DNA of 63,941 nt. Source: CAZRUA01 sp964603125. GTDB taxonomy: Bacteria; Bacteroidota; Bacteroidia; B-17B0; Aurantibacillaceae. The stretch is from NCBI GenBank assembly GCA_964603125.1, contig CAZRUA010000007.1, positions 1-63,941 on the forward strand, in the 5' to 3' direction. Shown one piece after another: positions 19,901-28,408 of this stretch. The notes under the pieces are model-generated. The model was not told where the DNA came from. It saw only the letters and a list, made by a program, of their open reading frames with translations, and ran no database searches. A program made the position numbers and the translations under genes. Position 1 is the first letter of the stretch. Every line of letters starts with the position of its first letter.

Positions 19901-21324
19901 TTACCTTCGATGCCTTGTAGCGTAAATATTGGAAGGTAAACCACCAAAATAATAACTTGTCCAAACACCGCACTGTTCATCATTTTGCTAGCTGATGAAT
20001 TAACTTCAACATCCATTTGTCCTTGACTTAAAAGTGAAACACCTTTAAACTTTTTACCATGAGTAAGCTGATGAAGCACCGCCTCGACAATGATTACGGC
20101 TCCATCTACTATTAAGCCGAAATCTAATGCTCCTAAACTCATTAAATTCCCACTCACTCCAAAAGTGTTCATCAATATAATTGCAAATAACATTGCTAAA
20201 GGAATAACAGAAGCAACTAACAAGCCCGCTCTGAAATTTCCTAAAAACAGCACCAATACAAAAATTACAATTAAAGCACCCTCCAATAAATTTTGCTCAA
20301 CAGTTCCAATAGCATTATTCACCATTTTTGTTCTATCTAAAAAAGATTCTATAACCACACCTTCGGGCAACGTTTTTTGAATTTGTTCAACACGAGCTTT
20401 CACACTTTTAACCACATCGCTGCTGTTAGCTCCCTTTAACATCATAACTACAGCGCCCGAAACCTCACCTTCATCATTGTAGCACAAGGCACCGTAACGT
20501 GTAGCATGGCCTATTTTTACTTCAGCTACATCTCTTATAAATAAAGGACTTCCACCTTCGGTAGATTTAATTGAAATATTTTGAATATCCTCAACTTTAC
20601 CAATTAAACCTTCACTTCTAATGAATAAAACAGTAGGACCCTTTTCAATATAAGAACCACCTGTGTTTTGGTTGTTTTTTTCAAGTGCCTCGAAAACATC
20701 ATGAATAGTGATATTATAAGATTGTAATTTGTTCGGATCGATTGCAATTTCAAATTGCTTTAATTTTCCACCAAAACTACTTACCTCAGCTACACCTTTC
20801 ACACCTAACAGTTGCCTACGTACAATCCAATCTTGAATGGTACGCAGCTCAGTAGCATCATACTTTTTTTCGTAGCCCTTTTTAGCCCTAACAACGTATT
20901 GATAAATTTCCCCTAGTCCTGTAGAAACTGGCCCTAATTCAGGCGTCCCGATACCCTTTGGTATTTGCGATTGAACAATTTGCAAGCGTTCAGAAACCTG
21001 CTGTCTTGCCCAATAAATATCTGTTTCATCATCAAATACTATGGTTACTAAGGACAGCCCAAACCTTGAAAAGCTTCGTATTTCTTTTAAACCAGAAATA
21101 TTGTTGTTTGCTTGCTCAATAGGAAATGTTACAAGTCTTTCAATATCATTAGCACCAAAAGAAGGAGCTATTGTTATTACTTGCACTTGATTATTTGTAA
21201 TATCCGGTACAGCATCAATGGGTAACTTAGTTACTCCGTATGAGCCATAGCCAATAAGGGCAATTACAAAAAGCCCAATTATGAGTTTGTTCCGAATGGA
21301 AAACTCAATGATTTTATTCAACAT
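16978..21324 (-). CDS. CusA/CzcA-type RND efflux pump fused to a TolC-like outer-membrane domain
   Basis: A 1448-residue polyprotein. Residues 1 to about 1030 are a complete heavy-metal RND pump: two sets of transmembrane helices, the conserved GALDFGLIVDGAVIIVEA segment in TM4, and the second set with GVAVLNGIVLIAEFNRL. Residues about 1063-1448 are a TolC/outer-membrane efflux protein with long coiled-coil helices. Between them, residues about 1040-1062 form a basic stretch, a hydrophobic core (VVIVLSVFAFSF) and SAKA/Q, exactly like a Sec signal peptide. RND-TolC fusions of about 1450 residues occur in Bacteroidota. Cleavage at Ala1062/Gln1063 would free the channel; this is inference. CusA ligands (methionine triad) cannot be verified without alignment, so the exported metal or compound is uncertain. 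Confidence 0.92.
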   Translation of the reverse strand: MLNKIIEFSIRNKLIIGLFVIALIGYGSYGVTKLPIDAVPDITNNQVQVITIAPSFGANDIERLVTFPIEQANNNISGLKEIRSFSRFGLSLVTIVFDDETDIYWARQQVSERLQIVQSQIPKGIGTPELGPVSTGLGEIYQYVVRAKKGYEKKYDATELRTIQDWIVRRQLLGVKGVAEVSSFGGKLKQFEIAIDPNKLQSYNITIHDVFEALEKNNQNTGGSYIEKGPTVLFIRSEGLIGKVEDIQNISIKSTEGGSPLFIRDVAEVKIGHATRYGALCYNDEGEVSGAVVMMLKGANSSDVVKSVKARVEQIQKTLPEGVVIESFLDRTKMVNNAIGTVEQNLLEGALIVIFVLVLFLGNFRAGLLVASVIPLAMLFAIILMNTFGVSGNLMSLGALDFGLIVDGAVIIVEAVLHQLTHGKKFKGVSLLSQGQMDVEVNSSASKMMNSAVFGQVIILVVYLPIFTLQGIEGKMFKPMAQTVAFALLGAFVLSLTYIPMMSALFLSKKTKHKQNISDRLIISVEKGYQKVLSKVLRYPKMVLSTVLIMFTMAVITLTALGGEFIPALEEGDFAVATNVLTGSNLNTSIENTQKVAHVLKTQFPEVIKVVTKIGSGEVPTDPMPMEAADVMVILKDKSEWTSAKTFNELSEKMSKAVSDIPGVTTSFQYPVQMRFNELMTGAKQDVVCKIFGENLDTLAAYAEKLGAIVNHVEGAKNLFIEPVTGMPEIVIEYNRSAIAQYNMNISDINKTINTAFAGQSSGQLFDGEKRFDLVVRLNTDKRKELADVKNLLIPASNGSHIPLYQLAEVNIKNGPNQIQREDAKRRIVIGFNVRGRDVQSIVNELQKKVDTEIKFPAGYYVTFGGAFENLNAAKQRLMIAVPVSLVLIFILLFFAFKSVKHGLLIYSAIPLSAIGGIFFLALRGMPFSISAGVGFIALFGVAVLNGIVLIAEFNRLKADGMKDLKRIVLMGTKVRLRPVMMTAFVASLGFLPMAISNGAGAEVQRPLATVVIGGLMIATFLTLFVLPILYILFEGGVKKIRLDKSVVIVLSVFAFSFSAKAQLSIGLQAALDTSVKNNLMVKNEKLKAEYQKKIIKTSSSISQTNVVAEYGQMNSYYKDNAFGVNQSFSFPTIYSNQKKVLSEEWKISVMHVALKEVEIKKMVRQVFSTYQYLVEKQKLLRKHDSIYVKFLEKVSLRFEKGESNVLEKASAEAQLGEIGIQLKQVEQDLEIIVLQFNLLLNAKVNYVPQADNFKLELDSKTDSSSVSQHPALKIMEQQRQLALATQKLEKSKLLPDFNIGYRNMTMQGTGSDNKLYNTSTRFQAVQVGFGVPLFFGSQKAKIKAAKVGLSISENQYSIERNEFQNQYSMLIKNHEKNLLSINYYETKAIKNALIIMQTADKKFNAGDIDYLNWVMLTNQAINLQSGYIDAVRSLNDNIIQINYLMTK

Positions 21325-21390
21325 AAAATAATGATTATATATTTAACAACATCAAGAGAAAGAAAACTCTTGAACCCTAAAACCTATGTA

Positions 21391-21777
21391 CTAGGATATT
21401 TTAGGCGGTTGCCAAATTGCCGATAAGTAAGAAGATGTTAGGAAATCATCTTGATTGTGAAACTTGGTTTCACTTTTTCTTACTCCAGGATTTTCAAATA
21501 AATTAATGTAATTATTAAATTTAACATCTGCTACAAAAGTACTTGAGCACTCGTTGTGCGATTTAAAAGGTAAACTTGCATCTTTATCTGCATCACCATC
21601 CCCATCAGAAGTTTGAGAATAATGCATTTTTAAATATTCAAAAAATGATATTGATGAATTTTTAGTTTTGTGCTCTGAGAAGTGATCGAGTAGATTTGGC
21701 AATTTTATTAATTGCAACATCTCAGTACTAGAAAATAGGTACAAGCAAAGAAAAAATATAGGGAAGAATTTTTTCAC
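21391..21777 (-). CDS. Small exported acidic protein of Cus-type operons, function unknown
   Basis: A 128-residue protein with an N-terminal hydrophobic segment (1-17) and a start codon GTG (21775-21777). It carries a short acidic run, DGDGDADKDASLPFKSHNEC (about residues 60-78), that could bind divalent metal, then a His/aromatic-rich tail ending IWQPPKIS. No named family was recognised, although small proteins with an acidic run and LPFK before CusA are familiar from other Bacteroidota (recollection, not checked). It is the first gene of the efflux operon, 66 bp upstream of CusA-TolC. A consensus -7 element ends 4 nt before its GTG, so the mRNA may be nearly leaderless. Confidence 0.7.
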   Translation of the reverse strand: MKKFFPIFFLCLYLFSSTEMLQLIKLPNLLDHFSEHKTKNSSISFFEYLKMHYSQTSDGDGDADKDASLPFKSHNECSSTFVADVKFNNYINLFENPGVRKSETKFHNQDDFLTSSYLSAIWQPPKIS

Positions 21778-21781
21778 AGAA

Positions 21782-21789
21782 CAAAGTTA
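21782..21789 (-). promoter_or_regulatory. -7 promoter element of the Cus-like operon
   Basis: On the minus strand TAACTTTG matches TAnnTTTG exactly. Eighteen bp further upstream is TTTA, a one-base variant of the -33 TTTG. Transcription would start within a few bases of the GTG at 21777. The 158-bp gap that holds it (21778-21935) separates the efflux operon from the TonB receptor gene upstream. Confidence 0.5.
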
Positions 21790-21935
21790 CGAAAAATAGT
21801 AATACATTAAAGAGATATTTGCTCAAATTGAAGCCCGCCTTTGCAAACCTTTAAAAAAACTGCCAAGAAAAGTTAGGTCAAATGCTCTGAAACTGATTAA
21901 ATCAACAAATTGATTATTCACCTTATGCAAAAAAT

Positions 21936-24197
21936 CTAAAAATAAATTGTACAATTAAGTCGAGCAAAAAAAGGTGTACCAGGCGTAAAATGAATTTCAG
22001 AAACAGGTTCAGATTCATTTTTTAATTTACTTTCCGTATCAAATTGTGTTTCTTTCCATTTTGTGTTTAATACATTCTGAACAGATAAGCCTAACTCCCA
22101 TTTATTTGCCTTATAGTTAATCATAGCATCTGCTACAAAATATTTTTTTGCTACAACCGAATTAAACTCATTAGCTGGTCTATCATCCATAAATCGATAA
22201 CGCAAACTACCACTAAAACCACTTTTACCACGATAAGTTATTCCGCCTATACTAGTGAATGTAGGTGCTAAGGCTAAATAACTTTCAGATTTATCAACAC
22301 CTAAAGCCCTTGGTTTAGCAAGCGTTACATCAAGATCAGCAAATAGATTTTTTATAATCTCCCAACGTATTGAAAGATCGGAACCAAATCTTTGTGTTTG
22401 TCCTCCTGCTTCAACAACACCTTCATCACCTACATAAACAAACTCCTGATCAAGCCATAAGTACCAAAAAGCAGATTGAACCACTAACTTATTACCAATT
22501 TTAAAAACTCCACCAATATCCGAGCCATAGGCTGGTGGCAATACTTTTTTTCCGTTCTGCAGCACTGCAACTCTTGTGTCATTGCTATGAAAGCCTTTGC
22601 CGTTATTAAAATACAATTGTACTTTGTCATTCGGTTTGAAATTGAAATTTAACTTCGGACTAATTATTGTTGAAGTTGTATTTAGCAATTTACCTGTTAG
22701 TTTATCATTATAAATATTGTTAAAATAATCAGAACGTAAACCACCTGTAACATCAAACTTACTTGAAAAATAAAGCTTTTGCTGGAAGTATAACCCCGTA
22801 TTTAACTCCTTAACATCGCCAAACATAATATCTTCTGAATTTATACTTCTATTAATCGTTCGTGTCAACTCAACATCATTAATAAGGTCATATCTTACTT
22901 GTGCGCCTGCTTTAGTTTCCATTCTAATCTCACCCAAATAAAAATCTTTACTATAAGAGCCATTATAACCTAATATATTCCTAGCTTCCTTTTGTCTAAT
23001 TTGATCGCCATTTACAGAGTCTTCCTTAAAAAAAGTAAAATTAGAATACAATTCAAAATTATAATTTGAGAAAAACATTTGGTTACGAATAGCTGCTCCA
23101 TTTTTGAAACGGGTAAGCAACTCCACATTTGCATTGTGTCTTGAAGTTAGTCCGCCTTCCGTGCTATCAATTGCTCCATAAAATCCTACTAGCCCACTTT
23201 CAATTGCTCTATCAGGAATTTGCCCAGAAGCATTCCATTTACTAATAAAACTACTTAAAGACGCAGTAAGTGTATTATAATCATTTAGTCTTCCATGATA
23301 CTTTAACAAACCATTATACCTGCTGAAATCTTGAGGGCTATCAAAATAACCTTTGGTAAAAGAACCTTCGCCGGCAAAATAAAGGCTTTGATTTCTTTTG
23401 GTTTTATTTGGCTTTAATAAATTTAGGCCTAAAATACCACGGTAAGTGTTAAATTGGCCTAGCTCCATTTTTACAAAATTATTCTCTAAAAAATTCTTAG
23501 TCTTAAACTCAACGAAACCAGCTGTAGTAAAATTTCCTTTATCGGCTTGATACGGACCTTTGTTAAAATTTACTTTATCAATCAATTCCGGAATTACAAA
23601 ATGTAAATCCGCGTAGCCTTGTCCATGAGCATGACTAACCATATTTACAGGCATACCATCGACACTTAGATTGATGTCTGTTCCATGATCAATATCAAAA
23701 CCACGTAAAAAAATTTGCTCTGCTTTACCACCTCCTGCATGCTGCCCTATGAACAAACCAGGCACTATTCGTAATACTTCTTGTGAATTGTTTATTGGTC
23801 TTAATTTTATATCCACATCGCTAATTACATTTAACGAACTATTTGAAGATGTTGAAACGGTTACTTCATTTAAACTTGCCACTTTTTCCTTCAAATCAAT
23901 TATTATCTCATTGAATTCTTCACTAGGCAATCGAACTTTTTTTGTTTCGTAACCCATGCAACTAATCAACACTTCCTTAGTACCCTTGGGAAGAACATTA
24001 AAATGAATAAATCCATTTTCATCTGCCTTCACACTAAAAGCTAGATCTATTGTTTGTACAACTGCATTTGCAATTGGAACTTTTGTAATTGTATCTACAA
24101 TATAAATTCCACTGCTCGTTTTTTGCGCCTTACCAATAACTGAAAATAAGGTTAAAACAATCGTTATTATTATAAATCTAATATTAGTATTTTTCAT
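21936..24197 (-). CDS. TonB-dependent receptor
   Basis: A 753-residue outer-membrane receptor. Signal peptide (about 1-24), N-terminal carboxypeptidase-regulatory domain (about 30-105), plug domain (about 115-235) with SQEVLRIVPGLFIGQHAGGG, QIFLRGFDIDHG and VNFNKGPYQADKG, then a 22-strand-type barrel ending in a terminal Phe (CTIYF). The plug contains the run VSHAHGQGYADLHF, with several histidines that could coordinate a metal during uptake (inference). No SusD-like lipoprotein gene is next to it, so a polysaccharide system is unlikely. It lies 21 bp downstream of the HupE/UreJ-like gene. The pair suggests outer- and inner-membrane steps of one metal import route, facing the Cus-like export operon just downstream. 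Confidence 0.92.
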   Translation of the reverse strand: MKNTNIRFIIITIVLTLFSVIGKAQKTSSGIYIVDTITKVPIANAVVQTIDLAFSVKADENGFIHFNVLPKGTKEVLISCMGYETKKVRLPSEEFNEIIIDLKEKVASLNEVTVSTSSNSSLNVISDVDIKLRPINNSQEVLRIVPGLFIGQHAGGGKAEQIFLRGFDIDHGTDINLSVDGMPVNMVSHAHGQGYADLHFVIPELIDKVNFNKGPYQADKGNFTTAGFVEFKTKNFLENNFVKMELGQFNTYRGILGLNLLKPNKTKRNQSLYFAGEGSFTKGYFDSPQDFSRYNGLLKYHGRLNDYNTLTASLSSFISKWNASGQIPDRAIESGLVGFYGAIDSTEGGLTSRHNANVELLTRFKNGAAIRNQMFFSNYNFELYSNFTFFKEDSVNGDQIRQKEARNILGYNGSYSKDFYLGEIRMETKAGAQVRYDLINDVELTRTINRSINSEDIMFGDVKELNTGLYFQQKLYFSSKFDVTGGLRSDYFNNIYNDKLTGKLLNTTSTIISPKLNFNFKPNDKVQLYFNNGKGFHSNDTRVAVLQNGKKVLPPAYGSDIGGVFKIGNKLVVQSAFWYLWLDQEFVYVGDEGVVEAGGQTQRFGSDLSIRWEIIKNLFADLDVTLAKPRALGVDKSESYLALAPTFTSIGGITYRGKSGFSGSLRYRFMDDRPANEFNSVVAKKYFVADAMINYKANKWELGLSVQNVLNTKWKETQFDTESKLKNESEPVSEIHFTPGTPFFARLNCTIYF

Positions 24198-24218
24198 TTC
24201 TCTTGTTTTAATTTAGCA

Positions 24219-24905
24219 TTAAGATGGAAAAAATACACGCTCAATTGTCCAATAAAGCGCAATTACTGCAATTGCAATTGAAAGAGGATTAACGATTCTG
24301 GCTCTATACCATGGTTTTTCAGCGAACCACTTTCCAAATAATAACCAGGCCAAAAGTATAATAGATATTTGCCCTAACTCTACACCTATATTAAATGTAA
24401 TTAAAGAAGTGAAAAACTGATTCTGGGGTAAACCCAAATCACTTAAAGCTCCAGCAAAACCAACACCATGTATTAAACCGAAAGCAAACACAATTATAAT
24501 ACGTGATGCTCTTAACTTATCAGTGATAATGTTTTCGAGGGCAACAAACATAATTGACAAAGCAATGATTGGTTCAATAATATAACTTGGAGGAGAGAAA
24601 ACTCCTTTCATAGAAAGTCCTAAAGTAATTGTGTGGGCAACTGTAAAAGCTGTGGCTTGCCAAAGTATGGGTTTAAGTTTTGGATTCAATAAAAATAAAC
24701 TCAACACAAACAGTATATGATCTAAACCCAATGGAATAATATGTAAAAATCCTTGTTTTAAATATAAGCCAGCGACATCAGTTCGTGATAGTTTACTTAA
24801 TGCTTCATCCGAAGGATGAGCAGAAATACTTTGTGCTAAAATCATAAACACAACAGTGGCAACAAGTGCAACTGAAAAAGGTTTATGTTTAGTTTTTAAC
24901 AACAT
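24219..24905 (-). CDS. HupE/UreJ-family membrane protein
   Basis: A 228-residue polytopic protein with about six membrane helices. The signature GFLHIIPLGLDHILFVLSLF, the segment WQATAFTVAHTITLGLS, and GLIHGVGFAGAL place conserved His and Asp residues in helices as in HupE/UreJ, a family implicated in nickel or cobalt transport. The N-terminus (ISAHPSDEA) is a likely signal peptide with a His just after cleavage. It is translated 6 bp after the TPR gene and 21 bp before the TonB receptor gene, so the three are one transcriptional unit. No urease or hydrogenase genes are in the window, hence the metal is unknown. Confidence 0.88.
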   Translation of the reverse strand: MLLKTKHKPFSVALVATVVFMILAQSISAHPSDEALSKLSRTDVAGLYLKQGFLHIIPLGLDHILFVLSLFLLNPKLKPILWQATAFTVAHTITLGLSMKGVFSPPSYIIEPIIALSIMFVALENIITDKLRASRIIIVFAFGLIHGVGFAGALSDLGLPQNQFFTSLITFNIGVELGQISIILLAWLLFGKWFAEKPWYRARIVNPLSIAIAVIALYWTIERVFFPS

Positions 24906-24911
24906 GTTTGT

Positions 24912-26240
24912 TTACTTAGAAATATATTTAGCTGCTTCGGTTTTTAAATCAATATCCAAATATGGATTTGTTTCCAATCCTTTTTTAATCATATCAAGCC
25001 CCTTTTGTAATTCCCCTGATTTTACTTTTATTAAACCTGCTCGAGTTAATAAAACAGGATTTTGGCATTTCGTTTTTAGAGCCTTATCAATAAACTTATT
25101 TGCATTTACAAAATCTGATTTCTTATAATATACCCACGCCACTGTTTCGCAAACATCTATATTATCTGGTCTTCTACCATACTCTATTAGTGCGTGTTTT
25201 AAAGCATTTTCATAATCTACTATCTTAATGTAAGCATAAGCAATTTCTCTATCGGCATAATGTCCGTGTGCACTTGAACTTTCATCTACATCTGAAATTG
25301 GACTTAACATTTCAATTACATCTTCAGCCGACTTTTTCGACTTTGTATTCTCATTATTTAAACGATATAAATCTGTTAATTCGTCTGAAAAAGAATATTC
25401 AACAATCATACTTTTTGCTTTTTCATAAAAGCCAATTGCTTCTTTATAATTCCCTTTTGCCTTGGCAATCTTTCCCAATCCGGCAATTGCAAAGGCATAA
25501 TCAGGACGTTCATTCAAAGCCATTTTGTATTGGTATTCTGCACTATCCAAACTTCCAATGTTTTCGTATAAATGCGCTAAAATTGTTCTTGTCCATTCTG
25601 TTTGTTCAAGTCCAGGATAACCAGATGCGACAGCTAACTTAGCAGCATATATCGCCCCCTTAATATCTCCATGTATCTCTCTCAAATAAGAAATACGCGA
25701 ATAGGATCTTATATCAGGCCTTATCGAAATCATCTTATCTGACATCTTAACTGCTTCTGTATAATTTCCTAACTCAACATAGGCATCGCACATTAATCCA
25801 TAAACAAAAGCACTATTAGGATTTAAAGGTTGTGCAATCTTAGCAACTTCAAGTCCTTCCGCAAAATGATGTTGTGATAATAAAACCGTAGCCTTACAAC
25901 AAAACGCGTCAAAATTATTAGGCTCAGCTAATACAACTTCATCTAATAATGTTAAAGCGGCATTATCGTAATAGGCGTGATCACCAGTTATACGGGCCTC
26001 TTGAATATATGCTTGTGCTAAACTTAATTTTGATTTATAATCTTCAGGATTTAATTCAATTGATTTTAGCAAAGATTGTATAGCTTGCTTTGTATTCAGC
26101 CATTCAGCTGATAAAGCAATACTTCCGGATCTCTCTTTAAAATTAGGAGTTATCTTTTTTGGCTTTTTAGAAAATATTAAAATTACAGCTAAAAGAATAC
26201 CTGTTACTACTAACAAAATAACATATAAATATTTACGCAT
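24912..26240 (-). CDS. Membrane-anchored TPR protein
   Basis: A 442-residue protein with one N-terminal membrane helix (about residues 4-25) and no lipobox, followed by tetratricopeptide repeats through to the C-terminus (for example LSLAQAYIQEARI, YGLMCDAYVELGNYTEAVKM, ALKHALIEYGRRPDNIDVCETVAWVYYKKSDFVNA). About nine to ten repeats can be counted, giving a periplasmic superhelical scaffold. It has no catalytic motif. TPR proteins next to HupE-like genes probably act in assembly or regulation of the transporter, but this is inference. It begins 73 bp after the DUF4331 gene, and the gap contains a strong hairpin. Confidence 0.85.
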   Translation of the reverse strand: MRKYLYVILLVVTGILLAVILIFSKKPKKITPNFKERSGSIALSAEWLNTKQAIQSLLKSIELNPEDYKSKLSLAQAYIQEARITGDHAYYDNAALTLLDEVVLAEPNNFDAFCCKATVLLSQHHFAEGLEVAKIAQPLNPNSAFVYGLMCDAYVELGNYTEAVKMSDKMISIRPDIRSYSRISYLREIHGDIKGAIYAAKLAVASGYPGLEQTEWTRTILAHLYENIGSLDSAEYQYKMALNERPDYAFAIAGLGKIAKAKGNYKEAIGFYEKAKSMIVEYSFSDELTDLYRLNNENTKSKKSAEDVIEMLSPISDVDESSSAHGHYADREIAYAYIKIVDYENALKHALIEYGRRPDNIDVCETVAWVYYKKSDFVNANKFIDKALKTKCQNPVLLTRAGLIKVKSGELQKGLDMIKKGLETNPYLDIDLKTEAAKYISK

Positions 26241-26265
26241 ATTGAATTATAACTTGATTAAAAAT

Positions 26266-26297
26266 AAAAGGAATCGAAATTAATTTCGATTCCTTTT
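26266..26297 (-). terminator. Intrinsic terminator or attenuator between DUF4331 and TPR genes
   Basis: Perfect 15-bp arms, 26266-26280 and 26283-26297, loop TA, followed on the minus strand by a T-rich stretch. It ends or reduces transcription after the second DUF4331 gene. No consensus promoter was seen between it and the TPR start at 26240, so downstream genes may depend on read-through. Confidence 0.8.
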
Positions 26298-26313
26298 AAA
26301 ATAGCTATTTTAA

Positions 26314-28386
26314 TTATTTAGCAATTGTTATTTTAAACGATTGCACCGTTCTATTGTTTGAAGATAGAGACGCTACGTAAGTTCCATTGCTCAAACCTTC
26401 TGCAGTCCAAGCAATTTCATGAGTTCCTTGCGGTTTAACTTGATTGTTAATTACGCTTGCAACTTTCTTTCCGGTTAAATCATAAATGTCAATACTAATT
26501 CGAGTATCTTGAGTTAAACGAATTCTAAACGTAGTTTGATCTTTAAAAGGATTTGGGAAATTTTGCACCATGCTAATTGATGGAGCACCAACATTAAATC
26601 CATAACCATGTAAACCTGTTGTAACAGTAGTTATACCACCGCACTTACCAAAACCACTCCAAGGAGTTTGTACGTAAGGGAATGTAGATTTAAAGGTAGT
26701 ATCATTTGCTTCAACACCTGTTGTGTAAGTTAAAACATCTAATAAATCCGTAGTAACTGGGTTTGGTCCACCTGCTGTGTAATCATCATACCATAAACCA
26801 ATTGCTGCTAAAGCAACTCCTGATACAGCTTGTAATTCAATACGTGTAACATCATCCTCTAAACGACGACCGTTAGGGAAACCATCCATGTTTGGAATAG
26901 CTTGTAAAGTAGTATTTGTATTGAAGCGTGAATCTGTTAAACCTAAAACACATGCTGATACTATTCCTAATGAACTGAAGTCAGGAGAGTTTCTTGGAGT
27001 TACTGGAACTGCCATATTTAAACGTAACATATCGCCAAAAGTTGGCAAAAAGTTATTGATAAATGGTTTTCCGTTTGCAAGTGGATTTCCACCTTTACCT
27101 GTAGCTAATTGATATGGAGCTAAATTTGGAACACCTGTATAAAATATTGGTAACAAATCTACCGAACGTGGCTTACCTTGACGTAGCAAATAATTTCCAA
27201 ATAAATTAGTATCTAATGCTGTACCAGCACCACCGTTAGTTGCACGTAATGGCCACAAACCATCATGTGTATTTCCAAAATCGAAAGATTGTAATGAGTT
27301 ACGTTGAATGCGCAAAGGAGCCATTGCTGGAACTGCACCACCAAATAATGAGTTATCCATATACAAACCTAATTCAGGATTACAGAAGTAGTCATCCATT
27401 GCTGGATCTTCATTATATGGTGTTAATGAATTCCATTTGTCTTTCATGCCAATAGGAATAACTGCTTCATTTGTTAAAGGCATACCAACACGAGATACTT
27501 GAACATAAGCACCAGAATAAGATTCAGTGCCATCACCATTTAAAGTACGTATTTGCTGACGACTAGCTGAAGCCCATACACCAATGATATAATCGCTATC
27601 AAGTATGCTTGTAGCAGCGCTAACAGGTTGACCGTTTTTTTGCAATGTTGCAATAGGAACTTTAATCGCAATTGCATGTGTGTTTTTACAAGCAATACCG
27701 TCTTCTGGAGTACCACTTTGACGAGGCGAATCACCTACATCAAATATACCACCTAAGTCAACGAAAAATGGATCATCAGATGGACCGCAATAAATAACTT
27801 CACCACCACCGCCAGTTGCATTGGTGATTGCAGATGTCATTAAAGCGTCGTAATTTGCTGCACCTAAACCAACTACAGGATCGCTAATTGAGCGAGGACC
27901 AATATTTGGAGGTGGAACGATTCCATTAGCAACTATAGTTGTAAAAGGACCACCATTGATACTTTTTTCAGCAACATAAGTTGTTTTTAAGTTTTGCTGC
28001 CCTAAACGAATATTAAAAAACGTTGTTGGATCTTGATTTACTTTTGAAAATGTAAAACGATAGGTAATATCATCACCCGCTGTTCCGTCGTTTTCAATAT
28101 GAACTTCATAACGAACGTTTTCGCCAAATGATGCATAATTAGGTCCGCCCTGAGGCAATTCTAATGGAACATAGTTAGCAATAATAGTTACTGTATTTGT
28201 ATCATCAGGGCTTCTGAATGCATACAAATCTGTGTTATCCGCTAATGGATCGTTTGCAATAAGCGGAGCCTCGCGGTGACTAGATGCCTCCACGTTTGTT
28301 TTTTGCGACTCGTAAGCACCTATGCCAATAGCTGTAGCTAAGACACATGATGCAAACAAAATCGTTCCTTTTAATTTCTTATTCAT
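26314..28386 (-). CDS. DUF4331 protein with T9SS type-A sorting domain
   Basis: A 690-residue exported protein. An N-terminal hydrophobic signal (about 8-25) precedes SSHREAPLIANDPLADNTDL, the hallmark of DUF4331, which spans about residues 35-590. The last 85 residues form a separate Por-type C-terminal domain: SMVQNFPNPFKDQTTFRI, IDIYDLTGKKVAS, LSNGTYVASL and KITIAK. That directs T9SS export and anchoring to the cell surface. The role of DUF4331 is unknown; it is common in envelopes of bacteria with metal or redox clusters. The paralogue immediately upstream (28409-30160) lacks the sorting domain. The pair stands between signal peptidase I/sigma genes and the TPR-HupE-TonB genes. Confidence 0.9.
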   Translation of the reverse strand: MNKKLKGTILFASCVLATAIGIGAYESQKTNVEASSHREAPLIANDPLADNTDLYAFRSPDDTNTVTIIANYVPLELPQGGPNYASFGENVRYEVHIENDGTAGDDITYRFTFSKVNQDPTTFFNIRLGQQNLKTTYVAEKSINGGPFTTIVANGIVPPPNIGPRSISDPVVGLGAANYDALMTSAITNATGGGGEVIYCGPSDDPFFVDLGGIFDVGDSPRQSGTPEDGIACKNTHAIAIKVPIATLQKNGQPVSAATSILDSDYIIGVWASASRQQIRTLNGDGTESYSGAYVQVSRVGMPLTNEAVIPIGMKDKWNSLTPYNEDPAMDDYFCNPELGLYMDNSLFGGAVPAMAPLRIQRNSLQSFDFGNTHDGLWPLRATNGGAGTALDTNLFGNYLLRQGKPRSVDLLPIFYTGVPNLAPYQLATGKGGNPLANGKPFINNFLPTFGDMLRLNMAVPVTPRNSPDFSSLGIVSACVLGLTDSRFNTNTTLQAIPNMDGFPNGRRLEDDVTRIELQAVSGVALAAIGLWYDDYTAGGPNPVTTDLLDVLTYTTGVEANDTTFKSTFPYVQTPWSGFGKCGGITTVTTGLHGYGFNVGAPSISMVQNFPNPFKDQTTFRIRLTQDTRISIDIYDLTGKKVASVINNQVKPQGTHEIAWTAEGLSNGTYVASLSSNNRTVQSFKITIAK

Positions 28387-28408
28387 GTTATAAATATTTT
28401 TTAGTTAA

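Noticed and set aside
21936..24197. TonB receptor as part of a polysaccharide (Sus-type) locus
   Set aside because: No SusD-like lipoprotein or glycoside hydrolase is adjacent; neighbours are HupE/UreJ and Cus-type genes.
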